DNA from: Methylocystis rosea
Lineage (GTDB): Bacteria > Pseudomonadota > Alphaproteobacteria > Rhizobiales > Beijerinckiaceae
Length of the DNA stretch: 64,000 bases
Reading direction: 5' to 3'
Assembly (NCBI RefSeq): GCF_003855495.1
Contig: NZ_CP034087.1
Coordinates: forward strand, 283,970-347,969
Program-made: the position numbers and the translations under genes
Notes under the pieces: generated by a model
What the model was told of the DNA's origin: nothing
Databases searched by the model: none
Seen by the model: only the letters and a program-made list of their open reading frames with translations
Shown here: positions 9,278 through 18,793 of the stretch, piece after piece
How positions within the stretch are numbered: the stretch's first letter is position 1
Layout: each line of letters starts with the position of its first letter

Positions 9278-9594
9278 TTAGTCGGCGTTGGATGTTTAGC
9301 GTGACGCAGATTTTGTTGCAAATGGCCTCTATCTGTCGCCAACGAGGCGCGCTTCGAGTAGATCGAGTTTGACGCATGCATACATATGCCGTTTCACGAA
9401 GTTCAGCATCGTGATCTGTCCTTCGGGTTAACAAAAGGGACGATTGCAGCGCTGACAGCGGTTTTATCTTTCGTAACCCGTTAGCGGAGGACGCCGCCCG
9501 GCCGGTTCTGGCCCGCTCAATCCCGCGATCGAATTAGCACTCTGCCTCCTAACAAAAAGAGGCAAATGAAAGGGCCTAAATGCAGGATCGCCAC
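9278..9594. other. gene-free stretch between remnant and bioA
   Basis: No gene or clear repeat is seen. It contains the 3' flank of bioA (minus strand); no strong hairpin followed by a T-run was found. Confidence 0.4.
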
Positions 9595-10884
9595 CTATAA
9601 AGCTTTGGCAGTCGCGACGACTGCATCCGTCAATGCCCGCAGTTCTGCATCCTGAATGTTCAGCGCGGGAGTGAGGTAGATGCAGTCCGTCAACGTGCGA
9701 ATCCATACGCCCTGCGCGAGAAGACTGGCTCGGGCCGTTCCGTGATCCAACTCCCTATTGAATTGCACTACACCAATCGCTCCTAGCACTCGTACATCGA
9801 TGACCCTTGGTAGATCACGGCACGGTTCAAGGTCGCGCTTCAGCGCGAACTCTACTCGTTGCGCCTGCTCCAACCTGGGCTCGCTCTCAAAAAGATCGAG
9901 AGATGCGTTCGCGGCGCTGCAAGCGAGGGGATTTGCCATATAGGTCGGACCATGCATGAGGGCCTTCTGGTGATCATCGGACCAGAACGCCTCGAAAACA
10001 TGAACACGAGCGAGCGTGGCCGCCAACGTAATTGTGCCTCCAGTGAGCCCTTTCCCGATACACATGATGTCAGGAATTACGCTCGCGTGTTCACAGGCAA
10101 ACATCCTACCGGTGCGTCCAAAGCCGGTAAAAATCTCGTCGGCGATCATAAGGACGCCATGTTTCGTGCAAAGATCTCGCACACTCCGCAAGGTCGCCGC
10201 ATCATGAAATTTCATGCCTCCCGCGCCCTGCACAATGGGCTCGATGATCACAGCAGCGATACGATTTCGCTCACGTCTCAGCAAATCATCTAGTGCCGTC
10301 TTTGTCTCCTTGTCGCGAGGGAGATCGGCCAAAAAATTCTTTGGAAGGTAATTCCCGAATTGGCTGTGCATGCCCTCGTTCGGATCGCAGACCGCCATGC
10401 AGGCAGTTGTGTCCCCATGGTAGCCATGGCGAAAGTGGACAAATTTTGTGCGCCCCCTTTCTCCCTTGTTCAACCAGTACTGCACAGCCATCTTGAGCGC
10501 AACTTCTACCGCGACCGAACCCGAATCGACGAAAAACACCCGGGTAAGATCGCCGGGAGAAATCGCGGCGATGCGTTTGGCGAGACGCAGTGCCGGTTCG
10601 TGGGTTATCCCTCCAAACATGATATGTGGCATACGCTCCATCTGCGTGCACATGGCGGCGAGAATATGCGGATGATTGTAGCCATGACATGCCGTCCACC
10701 AGGAACCGACACCGTCGATTAACTCGCGTCCGTCTGCAAGCCGAATGCGTGCGCCGCGCGTTGCGTCAGCGAGCAAAGGCCGCGGGTCGGTCTTCATTTG
10801 GGTGTACGGCAACCAAATATTGGCGCCGCCGAGACCACACCAATCCTCCTCACTATAGGGGTGCCCGTCGTTGGAGCAGATCAT
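9595..10884 (-). CDS. bioA: adenosylmethionine-8-amino-7-oxononanoate aminotransferase (BioA)
   Basis: The 429-residue, fold-type I PLP enzyme transfers the amino group of S-adenosylmethionine to KAPA to form DAPA in biotin synthesis. Visible signatures are WLPYTQM near the N-terminus, SWWTACHGYNHPHI (residues 61-74), FVDSGSVAVEVALKMA (PLP phosphate loop), FRHGYHGDT, IIEPIVQGAGGM, the ADEIFTGFGRTG motif with the PLP-binding Asp, and the Schiff-base lysine in CIGKGLTGG (K278). The length is normal. bioD lies 2.6 kb away on the same strand with cysD and ccr between, so this is not a classical bio operon. Confidence 0.94.
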   Translation of the reverse strand: MICSNDGHPYSEEDWCGLGGANIWLPYTQMKTDPRPLLADATRGARIRLADGRELIDGVGSWWTACHGYNHPHILAAMCTQMERMPHIMFGGITHEPALRLAKRIAAISPGDLTRVFFVDSGSVAVEVALKMAVQYWLNKGERGRTKFVHFRHGYHGDTTACMAVCDPNEGMHSQFGNYLPKNFLADLPRDKETKTALDDLLRRERNRIAAVIIEPIVQGAGGMKFHDAATLRSVRDLCTKHGVLMIADEIFTGFGRTGRMFACEHASVIPDIMCIGKGLTGGTITLAATLARVHVFEAFWSDDHQKALMHGPTYMANPLACSAANASLDLFESEPRLEQAQRVEFALKRDLEPCRDLPRVIDVRVLGAIGVVQFNRELDHGTARASLLAQGVWIRTLTDCIYLTPALNIQDAELRALTDAVVATAKAL

Positions 10885-11103
10885 GCAATTTCTCTAGGAT
10901 TGAATAAATAAATGACGTCGCGGAGACGAAGAGATCGGGAATCATTTGCACGCCGGCTACGTCGCCTTGAATGAGAAGCCGGTCAAATCGCGTGTGGACA
11001 GCGGGACGGCTACTAAACAATTAGCTAGCGGCTTTTTTTGCACTGATAACCGGATGTTGTCTCCAAACTCCTGACATTTTCGCCTTCCCTATTGGCGGTG
11101 TTG

Positions 11104-12012
11104 CTAGAAATAGCCTTCACGCTTCTTTTGCTCGAGCGAACCGCCGTCTTCTCCATCACTGATTCTTCCCTGCCGCTCTGACATTTTCGCCGCAAGAGTT
11201 TCCTCGAGGACGGCGCCGATGTCGGTCGCCGTCGACTCGATCGCGCCTGTGACCGGCCAACACCCAAGTGTGCGGAAGCGAACAGTTCTCGTCTCGATTT
11301 TGTCTCCGGGGCGAAAGCGCATTTTCAACTCATCGTCGACTACGATGAAGGCTCCATTGCGTTCAACAACTGGCCTGGGCGACGCAAAATATAGCGGCGC
11401 TAGACTGATCTTATGCAAGAACGCGTAGCTCCAGATGTCGTTCTCCGTCCAATTGGAGAGTGGAAATACACGGGCCGACTGACCTTTACCGAGCCGCAAA
11501 TTATACTGCCGCCAAAACTCAGGGCGTTGTTGACGGGGATCCCAGACGTGCCCCGCGGTCCTGACTGAAACGATGCGTTCTTTCGCCCTAGATTTTTCTT
11601 CATCGCGACGCGCGCCTCCGAAAATCACATCATACCCGCCTCCATTGAGAGCCTCCTTTAAGGGCTCCGTCCTCATCACCATTGTGTATCGATCACCGTA
11701 GTCGAACGGGTTCATGCCCGCAGCGCGCCCGTCCTCATTTGCATGAACGATCAGTGAAAAGCCGGTTTCACGCGCAAAGGCGTCGCGAAACTCGAGAAGG
11801 GAGCGAAATTCCCATGTCGAGTCGATATGAAGCAGCGGAAACGGCGGCTTGCCCGGATAAAAGGCGCGCAGCGCGAGATGCGCGAGCACGGTTGAATCCT
11901 TGCCCGCCGAAAACAGCATCACTGGCCGTTCGGCTTCCGCCACCGCTTCCCGAAGAATGTGGATGGACTCCGCCTCGAGCCAGGAAAGGTGAGAGAGTTT
12001 GTTCTCCAACAA
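11104..12012 (-). CDS. cysD: sulfate adenylyltransferase subunit 2 (CysD)
   Basis: The 302-residue protein is the PP-loop ATP-sulfurylase subunit that adenylates sulfate to APS. Motifs in order: LFSAGKDSTVLAHLA (PP-loop, residues ~34-48), LLHIDSTWEFRSLLEFRD, GGARRDEEKSRAKERI, LSNWTENDIWSY and the C-terminal REGYF typical of CysD. The sequence is complete. The GTPase partner CysN, which normally follows at once in a cysDN operon, is absent: downstream is only a 219-bp gap and then bioA. The enzyme would need a cysN elsewhere. Confidence 0.93.
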   Translation of the reverse strand: MLENKLSHLSWLEAESIHILREAVAEAERPVMLFSAGKDSTVLAHLALRAFYPGKPPFPLLHIDSTWEFRSLLEFRDAFARETGFSLIVHANEDGRAAGMNPFDYGDRYTMVMRTEPLKEALNGGGYDVIFGGARRDEEKSRAKERIVSVRTAGHVWDPRQQRPEFWRQYNLRLGKGQSARVFPLSNWTENDIWSYAFLHKISLAPLYFASPRPVVERNGAFIVVDDELKMRFRPGDKIETRTVRFRTLGCWPVTGAIESTATDIGAVLEETLAAKMSERQGRISDGEDGGSLEQKKREGYF

Positions 12013-12103
12013 CAGCCCGCCTTTCCTGCCGCCTCAGCGGCGCCCTGTGCGGTGAACTGCCGAGCAGTCCGCCAGTTCGGCGCTGGTCGCCACTATTCGC
12101 CGA

Positions 12104-13408
12104 TCACGCCGGTTCGGAGACGCGTGCGCCTTCGCGCGCCGCGGCGATCGTCTCGCTGAAGGTCTTCAGCCCAGGCTTCGGCGCCATCACGAGCGCCGCC
12201 ATATTTCCCGGCGCATGTTCGTTGCGCCACATCTTCATGTGCGCTTCGGGAATGCTCGTCCACGAGAAGACTTCGGACATGCAGGGATCGACGCGGCGGT
12301 CGAGCACGAACTGGTTGGCGGCGCTCGCCTGCTTCAGATGCGCGAAATGCGAACCCTGAATGCGCTTCTGGCGCATCCAGACGTAACGCGCGTCGAACGT
12401 GATGTTGAAGCCGGACGTGCCGGCGCAGAACACCACCATGCCGCCGCGCTTCACGACCAGCACCGAGACCGGAAAGGTCGCCTCGCCCGGATGTTCGAAG
12501 ACGATGTCGAGGTCCTTCTTGCCGGTAATGTCCCAGATCGCCTTGCCGAATCTACGCGCTTCCATGGTCCATTCGTGGAATTCTGGCGAATTGACCTTCG
12601 GCAGCTGACCCCAGCACCTGAAATCCTTGCGGTTGATGACGCCCTTGGCGCCGAGCGACATAACATAGTCGCGCTTCGAATCATCCGAGATGACCCCAAT
12701 CGCATTGGCGCCGACCGCCGCGCAAATCTGCACTGCGAAAACGCCAAGGCCGCCGGATGCGCCCCAAACGAGCACGTTATGTCCGGGCTTCAGCTCATGC
12801 GGCGTATGGCCGAAGAGCATGCGATAGGCGGTGGCGAGCGTTAAGGTGTAGCAGGCCGACTCCTCCCAGGTGAGGTGCTCGGGGCGCGCTAAGAGCTGAC
12901 GGTCCTGCGCGCGGCAGAACTGGGCGAAAGAACCGTCCGGCGTTTGATAACCCCAAATCCTTTGCGACGTCGAATACATCGGGTCGCCGCCATTGCACTC
13001 TTCATCGTCGCCATCATCCTGATTGCAATGGATGATGACCTCGTCGCCGATCTTCCAACGCTTCACCTTGGAGCCAACCGCCCAGACGATGCCCGAAGCG
13101 TCGGAGCCGGCGATGTGATGGAGACTGTTGTGTCCGTCGAACATAGACACAGGTTCGCCGAGCGAGGCCCAGATTCCATTGTAGTTGACGCCGGCCGCCA
13201 TCACGAGCACGAGCACATCGTGACTGTCGAGCTCCCAGGTCGGCACGACCTCCATCTGCATGGCGGTTTCCGGCGGGCCCTGACGCTCGCGGCGGATCGC
13301 CCAGGCGTACATGTTCTTCGGCACATGTCCGAGCGGCGGGAATTCGCCCATTTCATAGAGGTCTTTTTTCTCGGTCAACTTTCTGTCTCCTTGACGAGTT
13401 GCGCTCAT
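12104..13408 (-). CDS. ccr: crotonyl-CoA carboxylase/reductase
   Basis: The 434-residue MDR-superfamily enzyme reductively carboxylates crotonyl-CoA with NADPH and CO2 to ethylmalonyl-CoA, the key step of the ethylmalonyl-CoA pathway. Diagnostic features: an N-terminal DLYEMGEFPPLGHVPKNMYA, the long Ccr insert HCNQDDGDDEECNGGDPMYS, the nucleotide fold VLVWGASGGLGVFAVQ, IVFEHPGEATFPVSV and the C-terminal PEAHMKMWRNEHAPGNMA. The length is typical. The pathway context in this window is pccB and phaC (PHB precursors share acetoacetyl-CoA/crotonyl-CoA chemistry). Confidence 0.95.
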   Translation of the reverse strand: MSATRQGDRKLTEKKDLYEMGEFPPLGHVPKNMYAWAIRRERQGPPETAMQMEVVPTWELDSHDVLVLVMAAGVNYNGIWASLGEPVSMFDGHNSLHHIAGSDASGIVWAVGSKVKRWKIGDEVIIHCNQDDGDDEECNGGDPMYSTSQRIWGYQTPDGSFAQFCRAQDRQLLARPEHLTWEESACYTLTLATAYRMLFGHTPHELKPGHNVLVWGASGGLGVFAVQICAAVGANAIGVISDDSKRDYVMSLGAKGVINRKDFRCWGQLPKVNSPEFHEWTMEARRFGKAIWDITGKKDLDIVFEHPGEATFPVSVLVVKRGGMVVFCAGTSGFNITFDARYVWMRQKRIQGSHFAHLKQASAANQFVLDRRVDPCMSEVFSWTSIPEAHMKMWRNEHAPGNMAALVMAPKPGLKTFSETIAAAREGARVSEPA

Positions 13409-13412
13409 TGAA

Positions 13413-13440
13413 CGGCGGCGCCTTCTGGCGGGCGCCGCCG
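13413..13440. terminator. GC-rich hairpin between bioD and ccr
   Basis: A perfect 10-bp inverted repeat (CGGCGGCGCC / GGCGCCGCCG) with an 8-nt loop lies 5 bases before the ccr start and 86 bases after the bioD stop, both on the minus strand. There is no T-run after it, so it is not a classical intrinsic terminator. It might instead sit in the ccr leader and occlude the start. Confidence 0.3.
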
Positions 13441-13525
13441 CATTTATGTTGACGCTCCTTCCAATGGGGCGCCGTCAAACTGGGAAGAAGGGAGGGCCGG
13501 CTCTCCGGCGAACCGGGAACAAGTT

Positions 13526-14164
13526 TCATTGCTCCGCACATTGCGCGAATTCGGCGGCGCGAAAGCTCGCATTGAAGGCCGCGCGCAGTGTTTCCCGCGT
13601 AAGAAGGGCGACGAACGGAAGTCGGCCGAGAATGTGCGCGCCGCCCATGGTCCCGATCGTGGCCTGTGTGTTCTCGTGCTCCTCGCCGACGAAGGCGACG
13701 CCAAGCAACGGAATATTCCGTCGCCGTAGCGCCTCGATCGACAGGAGGCTGTGATTGATGGTTCCGAGAGACGTGCGCGCCACGAGAATGACGGGAATTC
13801 TCCAACGCGCCAGCATGTCGATCGTCGGAACTCGAAGGGTCAACGGCGTCATCACGCCGCCGGCGGTTTCAATGACGAGCGGACGATCGCATTCGGGTAG
13901 CGCGAGGCGTTCTGGATCAATCTCGACGCCGTCGATTTTGGCTGAATAATGCGGCGAGACCGGCGTGTTCAGGCGCCATTTCTCGGGCAGCACGCGCGCT
14001 GGTGAAAGCCCAGATAGCCGGGCGACGGTTTGCGAATCCGTCTCGCCGTCGAGACCAGACTGCACGGGTTTCCAATAATAGGCGTCGAGCGCCTGGGCGA
14101 GCGCGGCCGAGAAGATCGTCTTGCCGACGCCCGTGTCGGTTCCGGCGATCACGAAACGCTTCAC
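13526..14164 (-). CDS. bioD: dethiobiotin synthetase (BioD)
   Basis: The 212-residue P-loop enzyme carboxylates DAPA with CO2 and ATP to dethiobiotin. The Walker-type loop [10 protein letters not shown] is at residues 7-16, followed by YYWKPVQSG with the substrate-contact lysine, [15 protein letters not shown] and the [12 protein letters not shown] segment. The length is normal. It is intact, unlike the remnant at 426-731. Together with bioA it provides the last steps before BioB, which is not in the window; biotin is needed by the PccB holoenzyme. Confidence 0.93.
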   Translation of the reverse strand: MKRFVIAGTDTGVGKTIFSAALAQALDAYYWKPVQSGLDGETDSQTVARLSGLSPARVLPEKWRLNTPVSPHYSAKIDGVEIDPERLALPECDRPLVIETAGGVMTPLTLRVPTIDMLARWRIPVILVARTSLGTINHSLLSIEALRRRNIPLLGVAFVGEEHENTQATIGTMGGAHILGRLPFVALLTRETLRAAFNASFRAAEFAQCAEQ

Positions 14165-14473
14165 TCGTCGATGCCTCCCTCAGCTTAGTTGCGACGGGCA
14201 CGGCCGTCATAGCCGACCCTCAGTTAGCGTGCGCGCAATGCGCGGGAATGTTACGACTGCGCCACAAGCCGCACATTTCGGAGCTGCGAAATAGACGATC
14301 GCAGCATGAAATTAATCGCCCCAGTTCCCATCGAAAGGGTAGGCAAACATCATGGGCTTGAAAAATTCAAACTTCAGAACAGATCATTCGAAATAAGCTA
14401 ATAGAAATCATGTGTGACGCGCGAACTCATTGAGCTGGGGGCGCTGGCGCGCGGCTAGACGCTGTTTGTGCGG
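14165..14473. other. gap between bioD and dabA
   Basis: No gene is seen in these ~310 bases. The region is more AT-rich at 14290-14420 and may carry the bioD promoter (read leftward). The only structure noted is the tandem repeat that reaches into the dabA stop. Confidence 0.4.
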
Positions 14474-14488
14474 CTAGACGCTGTTTGT
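14451..14488. repeat. 19-bp tandem duplication at the dabA stop codon
   Basis: The unit GCGGCTAGACGCTGTTTGT occurs twice head to tail (14451-14469 and 14470-14488). The second copy contains the dabA stop codon (minus strand), so the first copy is a duplicated piece of the gene's end lying just downstream. It has no effect on the protein. Confidence 0.85.
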
Positions 14489-17083
14489 AGTGCCGTCCGT
14501 CACGGCTCGCCAATCGCCAAACGTACGATAGCTGCGTATCGTATCCCCTACGTCGTCGAGGGAGTAAAGGTGGAGCCAGCGATTGTTTACGAGATCGCGA
14601 ACGGTATCGTTCTTACGGATAACCGCCTCGATTGCGGCTTCCGGCGCTTCGATGAAAACATTGAGCCGCAACGGCTCGTGAACGAAGCGCTTGCCGTTAT
14701 GGACAGACTGCCATGGCAGGCCGACCTTAAGGTCGCCGGCGTTTCCCTCAAGAACGCCAATCTGGCCCACGACATTGTGCAGCGTCTTATTGCCGCTGCC
14801 GAAGACGCGATTGTTCGCCGTCGAACCGAAATATTGGAGGTTGATCCAGCTAGCAACGACCATCGGCGCCGTCATGATCAGCTCCAGCACGCTATATCCG
14901 TCATCCTTCGTGTGGTCATAGCTGTGCAAGAAAGCGCGCCCGCCGAGATCGAGTCCCCGCGTGCGCTCGCGCGGCGCGGCGATGAACACCGCATTGCCGG
15001 CGAGACCCCATTCGGGACGAAGCTGCGACCAGTCGCGGCTGCGCGCGACAATCTTCGCATCGATCATTTCCTTTCCGGCGAGTCCGAGGAGCGCGGAGCG
15101 CTCCATGCGAGCCAGCGAAGCGGCTTTGCCCAGCCAGGCTTTGAGTTCGTCAATGTCCTTGCTGTGCGACGTAGGGGCGTTCTCGACGTCATAGAGTCGC
15201 ACCTCGTCCGTCGTCGTATCGTGCATGGCGCCTAGGAACCATGTGTCATGCGGGATGCGGATTCCCTTGAGCGCAAGGCCTTCTCGCACATGGGCGTCAT
15301 TGAGGATCGTCGCGGCGACTCGGGCATTGGCCTCGCCCGTGTGTCCGCCGCAAGCGCCGCAATCGAGCCCCGAGGCGTGCGGATTATTAACTGTCGTGCT
15401 GCCATGCCCGGCAAGCATCACCAGACGCGCGAAATTCTCCGTCATCGACATGGCCTTGAGAACGGCCTCCGCCATGGCGACGCGCTGAATGTCCGTGAAG
15501 CCGGTGGCGCGTCCACCGACAATCCGCGGCTCAATGCTCGGGCCCACACGTTCGATCACGGAGCGATCAAGGCCGTCGAGATTGGGATGCGGCGCGACGC
15601 GCGTCAGGCCCAGACTGTCGGAGAGGATCTTGCCGGCGTAGAGGAGCCCCGCCGATTCGACGAAGGCGAAAGACGAGACTGCGGAAAGCTTGAACGCCTT
15701 CCACGCCTTGCTCGCACGACGCCGGAGCAGACGAAGACCTAGAATCTCTTCCTCTTCTTCCTCGGATGCGTCGCGTACCGCTTCGCAGACGACGAAAGCC
15801 GGCCTCAGGAGCACCGGACAATGTGCGCCGCCCTTGCTGTGGCCGATCGGCACATATTCGATCGGGAAACCGAAGAAGCCCGCGAAGCCGACTGTTTCCG
15901 CCTGCGGGCAGACGGTCTCTAGCGCGCGGCGGTAAATTTCGGAGCGCACGTCAATGCAAAACGCCGCCTGAAGGGTTGCGCGTTCCGTCTCGCGACTTTT
16001 AGACCACTTCACATTTTCATGCAATCGTGCGACGAGCCGCCGCTGAAACGCGATTTCATAAGCGTCCTGCAGCATGAGATCGACGGTGAGATCGGTATCG
16101 TTATTGAGGCTTTCATCCTGCGGCGTCGCGGCGGCGATGCGCATCGCTTCCGCCCACGCGGAAGAGAAGGCTGCGTCGGTACGGGCCTGGAACAGGCCAT
16201 ATCCATAGGCAACGCGAATGGCCAGAAGCTGCGTCAGCGTGTCGTTGGGTTCGCCATAAAGCTCCGAATTCCAGACGAGATACCGCGCATAGGCCGCCCA
16301 GCCGCCAATGTCGAAGAGCGTCCGGTGCAGATAGTCCTCGATCGCGCGCTCGGCAATCCCCAGTTTTTCGATCGCGGCGCCGATAGTTTCCACTGGGTCA
16401 TCAGGCAATGCGAGAATAGCGCGGCGGAATCCGCGCACTCCCATGGCTTCTGGATTGCGATCATAGCGCGCGGCGGCGCGCCAGGCGGCATAAGGCTTCA
16501 TGTGGCGATTGGGCATACGCCAACTAGCCTGGCCGTCATCGAAATAGGCCGCGCACCACCGCGAAATATCGTCGATCATAAAGCCGACGAGCGACGCCTG
16601 CCGGTCTCCATCGGTAAGCGCGTCGAGCACCTCGGCGACCGTCGCAATCGCCGCCTGATTTGGCGCGTCAGCTTCTGGAGGGCTCGTGGCCGCCTCCTTC
16701 AGCGCGGCGACGTCAGCCGGCGCGCCCGTTGTGTTCGACGCTCTAGCGAGCGCGGCTTCAAGGTCGGCGTCTGAAACGGCGCCGGCCTCGATCGCTTGCC
16801 AGTAAAAGCCGCGCGGCATGAGCATATGGGTTTTTGCCACGCGCTTGAGGGTCGCTGCGGTGCTGGCGAACGACTGGTGGGTGAAGCCGAGAAATGGATT
16901 CACGGCGACAAAATGCTTCAGCGGCCAAAGCGGCGCGATCTTGCGGCAGGCACGGTCGATCGCCGCTTCCAGCAGCTTGCGCCTGCGCTGCGAGGCGGAG
17001 AATCGCGGGAGTTCTTCCGGCGCCAGATCGAGTGAGGTCGCATCGGCGATAATGTCTTTCACTTTCCTTGTGAGCTGGAACAT
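14474..17083 (-). CDS. dabA: DabA, DUF2309 inorganic-carbon transport subunit
   Basis: The 869-residue DUF2309 protein is the carbonic-anhydrase-like peripheral subunit of the DabAB energy-coupled CO2/bicarbonate accumulation complex. Residues corresponding to the zinc site are visible: AAFCIDVRSE (C376, D378) and LAGHGSTTVNNPHASGLDCG (H560, C575). WPLKHFVAVNPF near residue 53 and an acidic run SEEEEEE at ~440-446 are also present. It starts 19 bases after dabB on the same strand, as expected of a dabBA operon, with the LysR gene divergent. The role in this organism (supplying CO2 to carboxylases such as Ccr) is inferred. Confidence 0.92.
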   Translation of the reverse strand: MFQLTRKVKDIIADATSLDLAPEELPRFSASQRRRKLLEAAIDRACRKIAPLWPLKHFVAVNPFLGFTHQSFASTAATLKRVAKTHMLMPRGFYWQAIEAGAVSDADLEAALARASNTTGAPADVAALKEAATSPPEADAPNQAAIATVAEVLDALTDGDRQASLVGFMIDDISRWCAAYFDDGQASWRMPNRHMKPYAAWRAAARYDRNPEAMGVRGFRRAILALPDDPVETIGAAIEKLGIAERAIEDYLHRTLFDIGGWAAYARYLVWNSELYGEPNDTLTQLLAIRVAYGYGLFQARTDAAFSSAWAEAMRIAAATPQDESLNNDTDLTVDLMLQDAYEIAFQRRLVARLHENVKWSKSRETERATLQAAFCIDVRSEIYRRALETVCPQAETVGFAGFFGFPIEYVPIGHSKGGAHCPVLLRPAFVVCEAVRDASEEEEEEILGLRLLRRRASKAWKAFKLSAVSSFAFVESAGLLYAGKILSDSLGLTRVAPHPNLDGLDRSVIERVGPSIEPRIVGGRATGFTDIQRVAMAEAVLKAMSMTENFARLVMLAGHGSTTVNNPHASGLDCGACGGHTGEANARVAATILNDAHVREGLALKGIRIPHDTWFLGAMHDTTTDEVRLYDVENAPTSHSKDIDELKAWLGKAASLARMERSALLGLAGKEMIDAKIVARSRDWSQLRPEWGLAGNAVFIAAPRERTRGLDLGGRAFLHSYDHTKDDGYSVLELIMTAPMVVASWINLQYFGSTANNRVFGSGNKTLHNVVGQIGVLEGNAGDLKVGLPWQSVHNGKRFVHEPLRLNVFIEAPEAAIEAVIRKNDTVRDLVNNRWLHLYSLDDVGDTIRSYRTFGDWRAVTDGTTNSV

Positions 17084-17102
17084 GCTTCGTCTCCGGCGTC
17101 GA

Positions 17103-18692
17103 TCAGTTGGATTGGACGGCGAGCGGCCGGCGCCGCCAGAATCTCAACACAAGCCGGTTGGCGATGGTGTTGAGATAAAGACCCTGCGAAATGTGGACAT
17201 AGGCCGCCTGCCAGACGGGCGCCTTAGCGTGCCGCGCAATGACGCTTTGAAACACCGTTACGGCGCAGAAGGACAGGATCATGCTCGCGAAGATGAGATG
17301 GCCCGCAAAGCCATGAATAGACATGGTGGCGGGAAGGCTAGAGGCCATTAGCCGCTCGGCCACCTCGTGCAAGGTGAAGAAGGCGACGGCTGCCAGAGCG
17401 GCGAGCGCAATGGTCTTGCCGATCACATAGCCGTTCGGCCGCTCGTCGATGGCGTTGGCGACCATATGCGCCAGCCCCATCATCAAGATGACTGCAAGAG
17501 CCAGGGCGCCGGGCTTCTCGCTGAAGCTCGCGCCGAAGAGCGGGCTGACAACGAAGGCCACGGCGACTGTTGCAACGAGCGCGAGTCCGAAGCGCTCCGG
17601 ATGTGGCTGCCCGCCGGGGTTCGGCGTCCATGAGGCGCGCGCGAGATCGATGACGCTGCCGGACGAGAGGAAGGCGTGCGCTTTGTAGAGCGAATGGGCG
17701 ACAATGTGCAGAATCGCAGCGGGGAAGGCGCCGAGCCCGCATTCGAGCATCATAAAACCCATCTGCGCGACAGTAGAATAAGCGAGCGACACTTTCACCG
17801 AGGTCTGGGTCAGCATGACGATCGAGCCGAACAGGGCCGTCGCGCCGCCAACAACCGCGAGCAGATGCAGCGCCCCGTGAGAGAGCGCCACGAGATCCGC
17901 AAGTCGAAGCACAATGAAGCCGCCGGCATTGATGACGCCCGCATGCAGCAAAGCGGAGACTGGTGTCGGGGCCTCCATGACCTCGATCAGCCAGCCATGG
18001 GTTGGCAATTGCGCGGATTTCAGCAGCGCCGCCATGACAATCAGTACCGCGGCGGTTGTGACGTTGGCGTCGTAGGCGCTCATCGTCTTCGCTTGCGCGA
18101 AGAGCGCGGGAAATTCGAGCGTGCCAAATGTCGATAGTAGAAAGGCGGCGGCGCCGATGAGGCATAAGTCAGCGATGCGACTCGCAATGAATTTCTTTTT
18201 CGCAGCGAGTTGTGCGGCGGGACGCTCGCCGCAAAAAAGCAAGAGCTTGTTGAGCCCGATGCTCGTCGCAATCAAGGCAGCCATGAGCTGGACAAGATTG
18301 CCGGAGATGACGACGGCGAGCACGGCGGCGAGCGTTAGAGCCATGAATTTCAGAAAGCGTCCATGGTTCGGGTCGCCGTCGAGGTAATTTCGGCTATAGC
18401 GAAGGACAATCAATCCGATGAAGGAGACGAGCGCCAGCATCGTCGCCGAAAGCGCATCGACATAGACGCCGATACCGACGCCGCTGACGCCAAGCGTGAC
18501 GCTGGCCAAGGGACCATGAAGCGCGATGATTGCTGTTGCACATAGCGCAACGGCGAGGGCCATCGATGCTGCAAGCAGCGTTCTTCTCGCCATCTGGTCG
18601 GGCGCGGCATTGGCCTGTCCGGAAGGCGTCATCCCGACCCACGCGAGCGACAGCGGCGCCAATAGTACAAACCAGCTTACAAGTTGACCCAT
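17103..18692 (-). CDS. dabB: DabB, NADH-quinone oxidoreductase subunit L-like proton channel subunit
   Basis: A polytopic inner-membrane protein of about 529 residues with the NuoL/MrpA-like fold; it is the cation-conducting partner of DabA. Helices alternate with motifs such as HGWLIEVMEAPTPVSALLHA and NAGGFIVLRLADLV (proton-path His/Lys region), SLAYSTVAQMGFMMLECGLG and HIVAHSLYKAHAFLSSGSVI. The start is set at the ATG giving MGQLVSWFVLLAPLSL; a longer frame to 18773 would run into the divergent regulator's leader. It lies first in the dabBA pair. Confidence 0.9.
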   Translation of the reverse strand: MGQLVSWFVLLAPLSLAWVGMTPSGQANAAPDQMARRTLLAASMALAVALCATAIIALHGPLASVTLGVSGVGIGVYVDALSATMLALVSFIGLIVLRYSRNYLDGDPNHGRFLKFMALTLAAVLAVVISGNLVQLMAALIATSIGLNKLLLFCGERPAAQLAAKKKFIASRIADLCLIGAAAFLLSTFGTLEFPALFAQAKTMSAYDANVTTAAVLIVMAALLKSAQLPTHGWLIEVMEAPTPVSALLHAGVINAGGFIVLRLADLVALSHGALHLLAVVGGATALFGSIVMLTQTSVKVSLAYSTVAQMGFMMLECGLGAFPAAILHIVAHSLYKAHAFLSSGSVIDLARASWTPNPGGQPHPERFGLALVATVAVAFVVSPLFGASFSEKPGALALAVILMMGLAHMVANAIDERPNGYVIGKTIALAALAAVAFFTLHEVAERLMASSLPATMSIHGFAGHLIFASMILSFCAVTVFQSVIARHAKAPVWQAAYVHISQGLYLNTIANRLVLRFWRRRPLAVQSN

Positions 18693-18793
18693 GACCGGCT
18701 CCATCAATGTCGATGGAGCAAGAGCTAGATCAACCCGGCCGTTCGGAAAAATTCTATTATTGAAATCCATCATTCTGTTTGATAGAACGATGC
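18693..18793. promoter_or_regulatory. divergent dabB / lysR control region
   Basis: The 101 bases between the two divergent starts must hold both promoters. GTTTGATAGAACGATGC (18777-18793) directly abuts the lysR ATG and recurs, with one mismatch, upstream of the second LysR gene at 20663-20679. TTCTAT (18752-18757) and ATAGAA (18782-18787) form an inverted pair 24 bases apart. This is a plausible LysR operator, but no -35/-10 boxes were confidently placed. Confidence 0.5.

Noticed and set aside
13413-13440. Intrinsic terminator between bioD and ccr
   Set aside because: Stable stem but no T-run in either direction; kept only as a hairpin of uncertain role.
14468-15235. 255-codon plus-strand ORF opposite dabA
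   Set aside because: Shadow of dabA; no family motifs, and it begins at the tandem repeat over the dabA stop.
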